Source: Funneliformis mosseae (Eukaryota; Glomeromycota; Glomeromycetes; Glomerales; Glomeraceae). From it: a DNA stretch of 15,859 nucleotides. Below the pieces are notes generated by a model. That model was given only the letters and a program-made list of their open reading frames with translations. It did no database searches and was not told where the DNA came from. The stretch covers positions 1-15,859 of the forward strand of contig CAJVPP010002205.1 in NCBI GenBank assembly GCA_910592005.1. The letters are read 5' to 3'. Of this stretch, positions 1 to 9,146 are shown in pieces. Position 1 is the stretch's first letter; every line of letters begins with the position of its first letter. The translations under genes and the position numbers were made by a program.

Positions 1-216
1 AAAATAAATTTTTTCATATTTAAATATTTATAAGTTAATTTAAATTTGACTTGAAATTTGATTTGAACTTAACTTAATTCAAATAAATTCAAATCAAAAT
101 TGAGTCAAATTAAACTCGAGTTGAGTCAAATTGAGTCGAGTTTAAAATTTATATAACTTGAATCAAGTGAGTTAAAAGATTTTATAAAATAAATTTGACT
201 TGACTTGACTTGACTC
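1..216. repeat. AT-rich low-complexity region with TTGAGTCAA/TTGACT motifs
   Basis: The first 216 bases are built from variants of a short word around TTGAGTCAAATT and TCGAGTTT. They end in four perfect tandem copies of TTGAC at 195-214. Ten-base inverted arms, TTAAACTCGA (110-119) and TCGAGTTTAA (136-145), can form a short hairpin. No gene is visible. This is simple-sequence DNA; I see no sign of a mobile element end. Confidence 0.6.
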
Positions 217-229
217 ATTCAGAACTCTA

Positions 230-604
230 CCAATAAGGTCTAGTGAGCCTATTACTACAGATATAACTGTTTCAAATGTCTAAATATAGATGGTAACTAT
301 ACAGGAATATACTTCTAGATGGGTTGCTAATACTTCTTAAGGTTATCAGAGATCTAAAGAGTTTCTTAAGATTAGGTAAAAACACGTTATACTGATAGAA
401 TGCCAATAACTTAACCTTTAGCTACTGTACATTATAGAAAAAAAATTTAATGAAAGATTATAGATAATGATATTATGATGACAATGCATATGTTAAAATA
501 TAAATTATGAAGGTGCTGTTGGCAAAGAAGATGAACAAAATTTTATTAATTATATATGGGATGTAAACAAGTTTCTAAAATAGTTGGAGATTTTTGATGT
601 GTAA
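230..604 (+). pseudogene. Unrecognised decayed coding fragment
   Basis: Short coding-like stretches occur in different frames of the plus strand. One frame reads LPIRSSEPITTDITVSNV near 230-285. Another reads VIRDLKSFLRLGKNTLY near 342-412. A third, at 500-604, reads NYEGAVGKEDEQNF, then YIWDVNKFLK, then a TAG, then LEIFDV and a TAA. Changes of frame and many stops between these pieces suggest an old gene or transposon ORF relic. I do not recognise the family. Chance open frames remain possible because each piece is short. Confidence 0.25.
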
Positions 605-1267
605 CACTTCATAAGAAATGTTAATATTTACATTATTTGAATCTAAAGCTACTAAAAATAATTGAAATAAAAAAGGATTCATAAAAATAAAAGTTTAATT
701 AAAAATAAATAGAAAATAAATAAAATTCTAGTCTACTTATATTTAAAATAAAGGATAAATCTAATTGTAACAACTGTTATTACATATACATTAAATTTAT
801 AATTGAAATGTTTTTTTTTATTATTAAGTCTAAATATCTAAATGAAGATATACGAATCAAATCCTAACGTTAAATAAATTCTTGTAAGCTTTTTTAAGGA
901 ATATTAAAAAGATATCCCGTAACTTTTTTTTTAATAATGTGAAATGGAGAGCAAAAATATCCTTCCGATGATTTATTAAAAAGATAATTTCAATCGAAGT
1001 TTTCGACATGATTTTTTAAAAAAACCTTTTTTTTTTTTCTAAAAATCTCCCTTTTTTAGTAATAGAAATATCGATATAAAAAAAATATTTAACTGCGGAT
1101 TTAAGGAATGAGGCAAAATACCAAATTAATTTTATTGTTAAACTTTGATATACCGGTTAAACTATATGGTTCTTTACGAAAGCATTAAGTAAATAAAAGT
1201 ACGAGTTTTATAAGTAAATAATCTATGAGAAGTTTCATTAAAAATGATTTTTAAAGCAAATAAATGA
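605..1267. other. AT-rich spacer, nothing recognisable
   Basis: This is AT-rich sequence with several A and T homopolymer runs. I found no sustained open frame, RNA gene, inverted repeat or tandem array in it. Confidence 0.5.
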
Positions 1268-1408
1268 TCCTACGCATTTATCAAAAAAAAAAATTTAATT
1301 GATAAGAATTTAGGTCGGCAAATTGAAACTAATTCTATTGAAAAAAAGGCTTATCCGCGCTTAGTGACCCACTCTTTGAAACCCATGATAATAATAATTT
1401 CTAATTGA
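1268..1408 (+). other. Short coding-like open stretch, unassigned
   Basis: One plus-strand frame is open from 1268 to a TGA at 1406-1408, about 46 codons with no ATG near its start. It contains NLGRQIETNSIEKKAYPRL and VTHSLKP, which reads more like protein than its AT-rich surroundings. There is no family match I recognise and no clear splice partner. It may be an exon remnant or chance. Confidence 0.2.
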
Positions 1409-1440
1409 AAAAGATTAATATTAATTCCAATTCAAGACAA

Positions 1441-1560
1441 CGCGGAAAATGCACATGTGCGAAAATTCTAATGGGTAGTGCGCAAATATGTTTTTTACAA
1501 TGATGTGTGGAAATACACCAATCGTATGCATACGCACGTGACCGCACTACCTTAATAAAT
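1441..1560. repeat. Palindrome cluster with 9-bp terminal inverted repeat
   Basis: A GC-richer strip in AT-rich DNA. It contains a 10-bp palindrome GCACATGTGC (1451-1460), a 12-bp palindrome CGTATGCATACG (1523-1534) and CACGTG (1535-1540). Perfect inverted 9-mers GGTAGTGCG (1474-1482) and CGCACTACC (1543-1551) bracket 78 bp. It could be a degenerate short inverted-repeat element or an old promoter with E-box-type sites. No clean target-site duplication was found, so a mobile origin is unproven. Confidence 0.4.
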
Positions 1561-1663
1561 CCGAGTAATAAATTCAGTCACGAAAACATTATAGTTTTGA
1601 AATCTTAAAATTGACCATCAAATTTATTTATATATAAATGAGGAAATAATATAAAAATAACCA

Positions 1664-1860
1664 AATAATAGGATAAAGAAAAAATAGGATAAGACAAGAA
1701 AGGAAAGGACAAAATAGGATAAGACAAGAAAGGAAAGGACAAAATAGGATAACGATAAGACAAGAAAGGAAAGGACAAAATAGGATAAGACAACAAAAGA
1801 AAAGAGAAATTGGATAAGACGATAAAGAAAAAGAACAAAAAAGGATAAGACAAGAACGAG
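1664..1860. repeat. 30-bp purine-rich minisatellite
   Basis: Two perfect 30-bp units lie side by side at 1681-1710 and 1711-1740. Each starts AAAATAGGATAAGAC and ends GAAAGGAAAGGAC. A third copy, with a 6-bp insertion near its AGGATAA, spans 1741-1776, and a degenerate one follows from 1777. Related AGGATAAGAC blocks continue to about 1860. The strand is nearly C- and T-free. The long minus-strand open frames here only translate the pyrimidine complement (Phe/Leu/Ser-rich) and are not genes. Confidence 0.85.
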
Positions 1861-2002
1861 AAGAAATGCAAAAGAAGAAAGAGTAAAGAGAAGAGAAAAA
1901 GAGAAAAAGAGAAAAGAAAAGAGAAAATTAAAAATAAAAAAAAGAAAAAAGAAAAGTAAAAAAAATGAAAGAAAAAATAAAATAAAAAAGAGGTGGAGGG
2001 GG
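1861..2002. repeat. Polypurine tract
   Basis: The plus strand is almost entirely A and G (GAAAAAGAGAAAAAG-type words), ending in GAGGTGGAGGGGGG at about 1990-2003. It continues the preceding minisatellite without a defined period. Such a tract can in principle adopt triplex DNA; that is inference only. Confidence 0.7.
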
Positions 2003-2051
2003 GCCAACTATTATTATAGATGGGCAAAATTGTATGACTTGGTTCAATAAA

Positions 2052-2079
2052 CGGCTATTTTGCTTTTAAAAATAAGCCG
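2052..2079. other. Small hairpin CGGCTATTTT / AAAAATAAGCCG
   Basis: Near-perfect arms (one bulged base) flank a short loop in otherwise featureless AT-rich DNA from 2004 to 2505. No coding or RNA gene is seen around it. On its own it is weak and may be chance. The remainder of 2080-2505 holds nothing I can recognise. Confidence 0.25.
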
Positions 2080-2505
2080 AGTAAGAGAAGTTGTCATAAT
2101 GTGATTATATTGTTGGTGTCGTTTAAGACAATGAACGAGATTGATAAAATTTATAAAGTTTAAATTAAACATTTTTGTTTTAATGTATTAGATTTTTATT
2201 TGATTGGATTTGGATTGTAAGATTTGTTAGTTGATGGGAGAATGAAAAAAAGTTACATTTTATACAACTTATGACATGACACATGATATTTTGTTTCAAA
2301 TGATGACTTTTTTAAGGCATTTCATTTTGATATCATAAAAAGAGAATCATTTGACTTTTTAAAAAATTCGTATTGTTCTCAATGCATTTGTTGATTTTTG
2401 ATAGATTTAATCTATAAAATATTATTGGAACGATAACATTTTTTGTCAATTAAATTTTTTATGAAAAAAAAGATAAGGAAAGTAGTAAGGGTCACGCGGA
2501 GGTTA

Positions 2506-3020
2506 TTATTTATTTATTTTCATGTGTTCAACTAGTTGCTCTATTAAATTGTCGCGGTCAAGAGTTTTTAGATTTATAAAAGGTATAGTATTAAAAATTA
2601 CATCTGCGGGGTTAAAGACTAGATCGTCTAATGAAGTTATTTCTATATTGTTGTTTTTAGAAGAAGACCTTAATATATCGAAATCACTCCTTTATTTTTT
2701 GTGATCCGGAAACATAAGGCACATTTACTAAAAAATAAAATAAAATAAATAGAAAGGATAAGTTTGATGTAACAAAAAAAAGATGATAAAATATAAGAGT
2801 TAACAACCCGTTATTACCTTTCTTTTATCAATAGCTTGCAGTGATATATGTCTAAACTGTCCCACCTTAAGTCCCAACAATGGTCCCATTACAACATTGG
2901 CTTCTTGAGAATAAGAGACCAACTTTGTATCCTAAAATAAAATAAGTTCGTGTTTTAGTACGTGATTTTTTTTTTTTTTTTTTTTTTTAAATAAAACCTT
3001 ACCATTGGGGGAAGGTTCAT
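2506..3020 (-). CDS. Unrecognised small three-exon gene or recent relic
   Basis: Read on the minus strand. Exon 1 (3020-3003) starts with ATG and encodes MNLPPM before a GTAAGG donor. A 71-bp intron (3002-2932), holding a 23-base poly-A, ends TTTTAG. Exon 2 (2931-2818) is open for 38 codons (begins DTKLVSYSQEANVVM, ends SLQAIDKRK) and ends at a GTAATA donor. A 90-bp intron (2817-2728) ends TTTTTTAG. Exon 3 (2727-2506) keeps the same phase, has TAA codons at 2727-2725 and 2694-2692, then stays open for 61 codons (including ITSLDDLVFNPADVIF and DRDNLIEQLVEHM) to a TAA at 2508-2506. I do not recognise the family. The two early stops in exon 3 mean either a broken gene or a misplaced exon 2/3 junction. 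An open frame on the other strand (2522-2704) is its shadow. Confidence 0.45.
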
Positions 3021-3294
3021 AAAAAGTATTTTTGTTTTTTTTTTTGTAAAATCTTTTCAAATAATCGCAATTTTATTTTTTAGGGAAACGCGGAGTTTTT
3101 ATAAGCAATTTAGTGTCACATGGATTTTATCAATGTCACTGGAAAATGGAAAATTGTAGCCGGATTTATTTGCCGGGTCACATATACGTAACCGGACTAC
3201 CTAATCAGCGGAAATTTATACCGGATTTTACAACTTCCTGACGCGCCACCATTAAAGCTATAATTACTTCCTTTATAATAAATTAATAAACTTC
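3021..3294. promoter_or_regulatory. Probable divergent promoter strip with CCGG-containing motifs
   Basis: This interval lies between the 5' end of the minus-strand gene and the 5' end of the SMC4 relic, so it is the natural place for a shared promoter. It is GC-richer than its surroundings from about 3160. It carries CCGGATTTA-type words (about 3161, 3224), GCCGGGTCAC (about 3172) and AACCGG (about 3190). The role is inferred from position and composition only; no TATA element can be assigned with confidence. Confidence 0.35.
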
Positions 3295-6200
3295 AGCTTC
3301 ATCTAGACTTTCTATTGACAGTGTTCCTTTCACCTAAAAAGCGTTTTGTTATCAGTAAAAATGATCTTGAATAATTTTAAGTCATATTTTAACTGGAAAT
3401 GGGTCCGTTTCATAAGGTATAATATATGCAGTATATTTTGTTTCTTGGAGCTTTGTTGCGTCCCGAGATTCTCTCTAATCATTAAATTTTAATTTCTAAA
3501 GTCATTTTCTGCTGTCATCGGATTAAATGGTTCGGGATATTAATGTTATCGAGTGGGCAAACCAAATTATCAGAACTTATTCATTCATCACAGGGAGTGA
3601 ATTGCGGTGTATTTTGAAGAAACTCTTGACTTGATAAATAAAATTTTAATTTCAAAAAAAAAAAAGAGAAGAAAAGAAAAATGAAAACACTTAAACATTA
3701 ATAACACATGATGTTCAACAATATTATAGCCTGGTTCGGATAAATTGAGATTCTACCACAATCTTAATTGGTTATCTCGCGTCAAGCTTTTCGTAATAAT
3801 GCTAGCAAGTATTTCATAATTGGGCGACAAAGCATTACACTGAAGTTACAAGCCTTTTGAAAGAAAGGGGGATCGATTTGGATCATAATCGATTTTCTAA
3901 TTTTGCAGGTTCCTTTTTTATTTATTAATTAATTTTATGTTTTTCATCATGAGGTTATGATTTAATGTATTAACAAAATTTTATGCTTAATTTAATGATT
4001 AGGGAGATGATGAATTAATATCACAGATGAATGGACTTTTAGAATATATTGAAGACATTATCGGAACTTCTATATAAAGTCTCTCTTGAAGAAGCAAATG
4101 AAAAGGGTAAAACATTGGATGAAGAACGGTCAGAAAATTAAATCGTGTTAAAATAGTTGAAAAGGAGAAACAAAGTTTAGAGGTAACATATTATTAGTAA
4201 ATCGCGTTTGTAATCATATTATATAACAATGATGATTCGAACCTTATTGAATTGAAAGGTCAAGAATAAAAGAAGCAGAAGATTTTCTCTGAGATGAAAG
4301 CACGTTAACTTCGCCATTTATCAATAAAAAATTGCTAGGGTGTAAGATTAATACTGAAATATCAACTAGGCTGTGGTAAGTCATTAGATTTAATAACTTA
4401 TTCAGACAAGTTAATTTAATATGGCAATTAATTATTTATTAATCCTTAGAATAAATTAAAAGATCAACAAAGAGAAGAAGGAGAAAAGCATGTTCAAATA
4501 ATAAAGATCTTGAAAATAAATACAGAGATTTCTGTTAATGCCTTCCAGGTAAAATAATTATAATAATTTACAAATAAATAAACTTTCATTAATTTGATAA
4601 TTGTGCTTATTTTAATAAGCAACTTGAAAAAAGAAACAAATGAAATTCTAGCAGAATTGGCAAATTATGTGAAAGAAGTTATTAACCTGAAGAAAGAACG
4701 AAACACGCCAATTTCTAACATAAGAAAGTGACAATGGCAATTTCTATAGTAGATATTATTTGTCTATGTTATTTTGATGCACAGATATATTCGAGAAATA
4801 CAATAAGATTTTTATTATAAGATCGTCATGGACTTTCGGAAGCGAAAACAGCATTACGATTTAATGAAAGGATTTGAATAATCGAATGGGGGCTTGGAAA
4901 TATCTTTAGAGCCCAAGAAAGTGAACTTGAAAAAAATCAGGGAAAGCTTAACTGGTATGTGAATCGATTATTTTAATCTAATTTGGTAAATACCTTTTTT
5001 ATATTGTAATTGAATTTAAATTTAAATAAAGGCAAGTCAGAAGTTTATTCAAACCAAATTGAAGAAAAGAAAAGAGAGCTTGCACCTTGGTTAGAGAAAA
5101 TCAATGCAAGGCAATCTTATTGATGTTAACCAATCTGTTTAAAAGAGAAATTTGATTCAATAGAACAAGATCTTAAACAAGCAGAAGATGCTGTCACAAT
5201 TAGAGATGAAGGTATCGTTATAAGGTATCATTGCTTTTTTGTGATGATTTAATTATAATTGAACTGCTTTTTAAATCTCATCTAAAAAGAATCAAATCAA
5301 AGACATGAAACTAGTAATTCAACAATTGGACACTGATTTGAAGGTTATTATTTAACATTTAAATTAATAAATTTAGTATTTTAAGATTCTCATAAATATC
5401 TTTATTACTTTTAGCATTACCTTAATCAGCAAGAACTTTCCAAGTCTAGTCTTGCCGATCTCGACAAAGAGAAGATGAGGCGAAAAGACTTTTAAATTCT
5501 TCTCAGTCTAGAGGACAAATTCTTAGCAGCTAGTGGTCAACGGAGCGGAACGTTCTATAATTTGTTTTGCTGAAAATCTTATTTATTTAATTCTTTAAAT
5601 TAGGATCGTTTGGGTAACCTTGGTATCATTGATGATAAATACGATGTCGCGATTTCAACTGCCTGTCCTGCATTGAACAACATCGTAGTTGATTCTATTG
5701 AAGTTGGACAAACTTGTATAGAAATAAATACCTTAAAAGAATTGATTTAGGTTGCGTCACTTTCATTCTTTCGAATGAACTGCCTACCATGGACATGCAC
5801 CCGATACAAACACCTGAAAATGTTCCCCGTCTTTTTGATCTTATTAAGCCGAAAGATGACCAGCATTTATAGTGTTACAAAACACTTTGGTTGCCCAAAA
5901 TCTACAACAAGCGAATAGGTTCACATCTAATAGTACTCGATGGCGTAGTGACGTTAAGTGGTCAAATGATTGATAAACCTGGCACTATAAGCGGCGGAGG
6001 TAACCAAACGTTAAAGATGCTATGAGTTCAAAATTTTAATCGGACATAACATCCGAGACAATAGGAAGTTGGAAAAAGACCGTAGCCACTTTGAAATGCA
6101 GTAGAGAATTAAATGAAGAAATTAGATCTTTAGAACCACAATTTCAAGAGAAAAAGAATGAACTTTCTTAATTAGAGTTTGGGCTATCGAAGTTAAAATG

Positions 6201-6470
6201 GGAAATAGGCGCGAGTGCTTGCGCAAACCGTATTCTCTACTGAAAAAAGAGTAGCCGAGTTACGGTATGCATAACAGTATTTTACTAATAAATTCTTGTT
6301 AAGGGTTAATAGTAATCATTTTTTTTATTTTTTTTTTTTTTCTATAAGGCAAAAAAAAAATATCCAAGTAAAGATGATACTAGGCGTATGGGACAAATTG
6401 ATCATCTAACACAAGAGTTAGATAGATTGAAAGACAATCTCTAAAATTGAAGAGAAGATTAAGATTTTGT
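3295..6470 (+). pseudogene. SMC4: Condensin subunit SMC4, truncated unprocessed pseudogene
   Basis: The intact protein is an ABC-type ATPase of the condensin complex that compacts mitotic chromosomes. Collinear SMC4 pieces appear: MILNNFKSY (3361), EMGPFHK (3396-3416), an 85-bp intron, SFSAVIGLNGSG (3502-3537), KLSELIHSS (3564), HYTEVTSLLKERGIDLDHNRF (3833 on, as two overlapping motifs), and GLLEYIEDIIGTS (about 4036). Coiled-coil exons follow, then hinge motifs DRLGNLGIIDDKYDVAIS (5604), TACPALNNIVVDSIEVGQ, IQTPENVPRLFDLIKP (about 5800) and DKPGTISGGG (5972-6001). It ends near 6467 in the second coiled coil. Introns with GT-AG ends persist (for example 3909-4002, 4376-4449, 5344-5414, 6265-6348), so this is a DNA-level duplicate, not a retrocopy. 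Walker A loses its lysine (GLNGSG, then Tyr and TAA at 3541). About 45 bp after it are missing, and frameshifts and stops are frequent throughout. The signature motif, Walker B and the second ATPase half are absent. Confidence 0.93.
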
Positions 6471-8300
6471 AATTATCAAAAATCAAGAAAAGAAAAATAT
6501 TTATTTATAATATATTATCTTGCAAATAACTATCTTTAGCTTACAATTCAGCTAAAAAAAGTAGATTTTTGTAATTATATGAAATATATTATAAAGTCAG
6601 TTTATAATTTTTTTCTAATTCTAGTAAAAGATTAGATATTTTATATAAATATCAAGAAATATTAAAATATTCAATTTTGAAAATTAAATAAATTTATAAA
6701 GTTAAATGGTTTTTTAGATATAAAGCTGTTAAATTTTTATTTTTTAATTAATTTTTTAATAAATACATTATTAGAAACAATAATTATAATTTTTAAAAAC
6801 AAATTTTATATAAATTAAAGACTTAGCTGGTTTAAATTAAAAAATCAAATTTTAATAATATTTGAAAAAAAATAAATTTTTCAAAAATGTTCTTTATAAT
6901 ATAAAATTAAATTTTACAAGCATATAATTGGAGACATTAGCTTTTTTTTCTTTTATTATTATTAAATGAATATTATATTTCATATATTTAATAAGAATAA
7001 TAAATAAAAAATACAAAAGATTTTAAAGTAATAAGCAATAAAAAAAGTGAATTTTATATTCTTTTTACTATTATTATAGATCAAATCTTTATTTTCTAAA
7101 AGATTAGCCTATAGAATATGGTTATTACAAAATCTTAAAATTATTTGATCAGGTCTAAATCCTAGCTTTTGTTAATTATATCTTTATATACAAAATTTGT
7201 AATTTAAAATTTCTTACTTTTTAAATTTTTTATTGATTTTTTTTTAATTTTAAATAGGATTTTTCAACAAAAAAGTATCTAATATAAATCCTATTATTGA
7301 ATTAACTCTTAGAAGAATTTAAAAAAATTTTTTGAATTATGATAATAATAAAAAATTATCATTTAGAAAAAATTTAAATAAATTTTATTAAATATAATAA
7401 AAGAAAATAATTGTAATATTGCCATATATCAATTAATTTGAAATAAGTATTATAAAGTAAATTTTATTTTATTTATATAAATAATTATTTTAGAAATTCA
7501 AGAAAGATTTTCTAATAGACTTTTAATCAATTTAATAAAAATATTTAATCATATAAATTAGTTAAATAGTAAATAAGAACTTATAAAATATAGCAAAAAA
7601 AAAAAATTAAATATTTTATCAAAATTTTATAAAAAAAAATTTTATTTATAAAAAGTGATTTAAATATAAGTAATAGTATATTTAAAATTTAAAATATAAA
7701 AATTAAAATATTATTTCTAATATTATTTAAATTTTATTATAATACTTTTCAAATATTATTAAATTAAGAATTATATATTTTGTTTTATTTTTATCAGTAA
7801 ATTGTAAATATAGATTTTTAAAGCAAAATTTAATAAAAACTAATTAAGAAATTCTTTAAATAATGAAACATCATATTTTTAAATAATGGTTGATTTATAA
7901 GAAAAAGATTTATCTAAATTGATTTTTAGTAAATCATCATAAATTTGAAATAATGTATGTAAAAGAAGAATTTATTGGCTAGTAAAATAATTTTATTATA
8001 AATAATTTGGCTGATAAAATAATTTTTTTCTATATTTTAACTAGTAAAACAAATTTATTTTTAAATTCTTGACCAATTTAATTTTTTTTTAAATACTATA
8101 CTAAATCTAGATTTAATTTAATTTATATTACTATATAAAACTTAAAATTTTTGATATTTTATACTTTTTTTATTTTATTATTAATTAATGTAATATATAT
8201 CATATTAAAAATTGTTATTAAAGATATATGTATATAGCTATAGAAAATATTTAAAGAAATACAAGTAAAGTTAGATTTAAAAAATTAATTACTGTGTTAC
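6471..8300. other. Extremely AT-rich gene-free block
   Basis: Composition changes abruptly where SMC4 similarity stops: about 1.8 kb with very little G or C, many A/T runs and no sustained open frame. It contains one degenerate tandem repeat (7975-8060). No transposon ends, tRNA or coding similarity are visible. It may be a heavily mutated insertion, a structural AT-rich island, or the filler at an old deletion junction; the sequence alone does not decide. Confidence 0.6.
7975..8060. repeat. Degenerate ~31-bp tandem repeat
   Basis: TTGGCTAGTAAAATAATTTT (7975-7994) recurs as TTGGCTGATAAAATAATTTT (8007-8026), 18 of 20 bases identical. It appears again more loosely as TTAACTAGTAAAACAAATTT (about 8037-8056). 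The spacing is 30-32 bp. It is embedded in the AT-rich block. Confidence 0.5.
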
Positions 8301-8316
8301 ATTTATAATATTTTAG

Positions 8317-8363
8317 CCAATCAAAATCTCTTTTATAAAAGTGTATGTTTACATTAGCACGTG
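8317..8363 (+). promoter_or_regulatory. Promoter-like CCAAT / TATA / CACGTG strip
   Basis: CCAAT (8317-8321), TATAAAAG (8334-8341) and CACGTG (8358-8363) follow one another within 47 bp, exactly where the AT-rich block gives way to normal composition. The arrangement resembles a plus-strand RNA polymerase II core promoter. The decayed Sel1 fragment downstream is in the right orientation to be its former gene. TATA-like words are common in AT-rich DNA, so confidence is modest. Confidence 0.35.
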
Positions 8364-8395
8364 ATAATCGCAATAACAAACGCGCTTTTGTTTAT

Positions 8396-8911
8396 TTATT
8401 TCAAATAATTTTCGCTTAAATAGTCTGCCTTCTTTTGCTGCTTTAAAATCTTTACACATTTATTTCTAATAACTGATGACTGAACGACATCCAATAAACT
8501 ATATTTTAACTGTTCTATCAATACCCTTCCAGCAAAAAGGATTATATAATAAAATAATGGAGTTGGGTTGGAATCATACTCACACTTTCCACAATCATAT
8601 ACACAATACTCCCACTTTCCATTCACCAAGTCAATATTAAAGAAAATAAATAAAGAAAGAATAAAGGAATTAGAAAAAAATTCCTGTTGCAAAAGAAGAT
8701 GTTGCACAATATAACCTTGCGTTATCGTTCGAAAATGGTGAGGGAACATTGTATGAAGTGAGGATGTCGGACGATACTTTAATCGCTTGTCAGAGCAATT
8801 GTTGAAAAACGAATATGCGACGAAGGATTGTTGATGATGAAACAAAAACGTTTGGCAAGGACGAACGATATATTGAACAAGATCATATTCACTTGAAGAA
8901 GACTTTATCAT
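8396..8911 (-). CDS. 171-codon open frame, doubtful hypothetical protein
   Basis: This is the longest ordinary-composition open frame here (ATG at 8911, stop TAA at 8398-8396). Its middle is Phe/Leu/Ile-rich, and two related ten-residue blocks, GKWEYCVYDC and GKCEYDSNPT, reflect a 30-bp DNA duplication at about 8575-8640. The C-terminal part is Lys-rich. I recognise no family. About its first 70 codons lie antisense to a convincing Sel1-repeat fragment, so that part is likely a shadow. The remainder could be a real exon or chance. No splice signals or promoter on this strand stand out. Confidence 0.2.
   Translation of the reverse strand: MIKSSSSEYDLVQYIVRPCQTFLFHHQQSFVAYSFFNNCSDKRLKYRPTSSLHTMFPHHFRTITQGYIVQHLLLQQEFFSNSFILSLFIFFNIDLVNGKWEYCVYDCGKCEYDSNPTPLFYYIILFAGRVLIEQLKYSLLDVVQSSVIRNKCVKILKQQKKADYLSENYLK
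8680..8900 (+). pseudogene. Sel1-like repeat protein fragment (relic)
   Basis: From 8695 one plus frame reads EDVAQYNLALSFENGEGT (to 8748). This fits the Sel1-repeat consensus: Ala-x-Tyr-x-Leu, an aromatic residue, then Asn-Gly-x-Gly. Sel1 repeats are alpha-helical scaffolds, and in Glomeromycotina they are often joined to kinase or BTB domains. The frame continues LYEVRMSDDTLIACQ and hits TGA at about 8803. Another frame then looks coding (RYFNRLSEQLLKNEYATKD), pointing to a frameshift. Only one repeat is recognisable, with no start, kinase domain or end, so it is a remnant. It is antisense to the 8396-8911 open frame. Confidence 0.6.
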
Positions 8912-8914
8912 GTA

Positions 8915-9146
8915 GTAGTTGACTTATTACCTTTATTACTCCCAACCACCTTTTGAAATCTCCATTTACCCATATTCCCCAAGTTATAGATATAACAATT
9001 TAAAGTCCATGTTTGACTTTTTTGTAAAATCCTCTTTTATTTTTTTGAAAATCTATTCTTTCATGTAGACAAAACTTTCGTTAATAAATTAATGCTTCTG
9101 AACAACATTTTTATTTTTTGAAATATAAATGAGCACATATTACTAC
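8915..9146. other. Spacer before the MITE, no gene seen
   Basis: AT-rich DNA with a slightly GC-richer start (8925-9000). No open frame, splice pair or repeat could be supported. Its last eight bases (9139-9146) form the left target-site duplication of the element that follows. Confidence 0.5.

Noticed and set aside
1605..2027. Two overlapping minus-strand open frames of 127 and 140 codons
   Set aside because: They are Phe/Leu/Ser-rich translations of a pyrimidine complement of a purine minisatellite; open only because the repeat lacks stop triplets on that strand.
2522..2704. Plus-strand 60-codon open frame
   Set aside because: It is exactly antisense to exon 3 of the spliced minus-strand gene, whose translation is more protein-like and has consistent splice phases.
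4230..4310. Minus-strand GGTTCGAATCA resembling a tRNA box B, with a TGGCGAAGTTAACG upstream
   Set aside because: No acceptor, D- or T-stem pairing can be formed, and the region is explained by an SMC4 intron and exon on the plus strand.
6471..8300. Mitochondrial DNA insertion as origin of the AT-rich block
   Set aside because: No mitochondrial gene, rRNA or tRNA similarity is visible; composition alone is not evidence.
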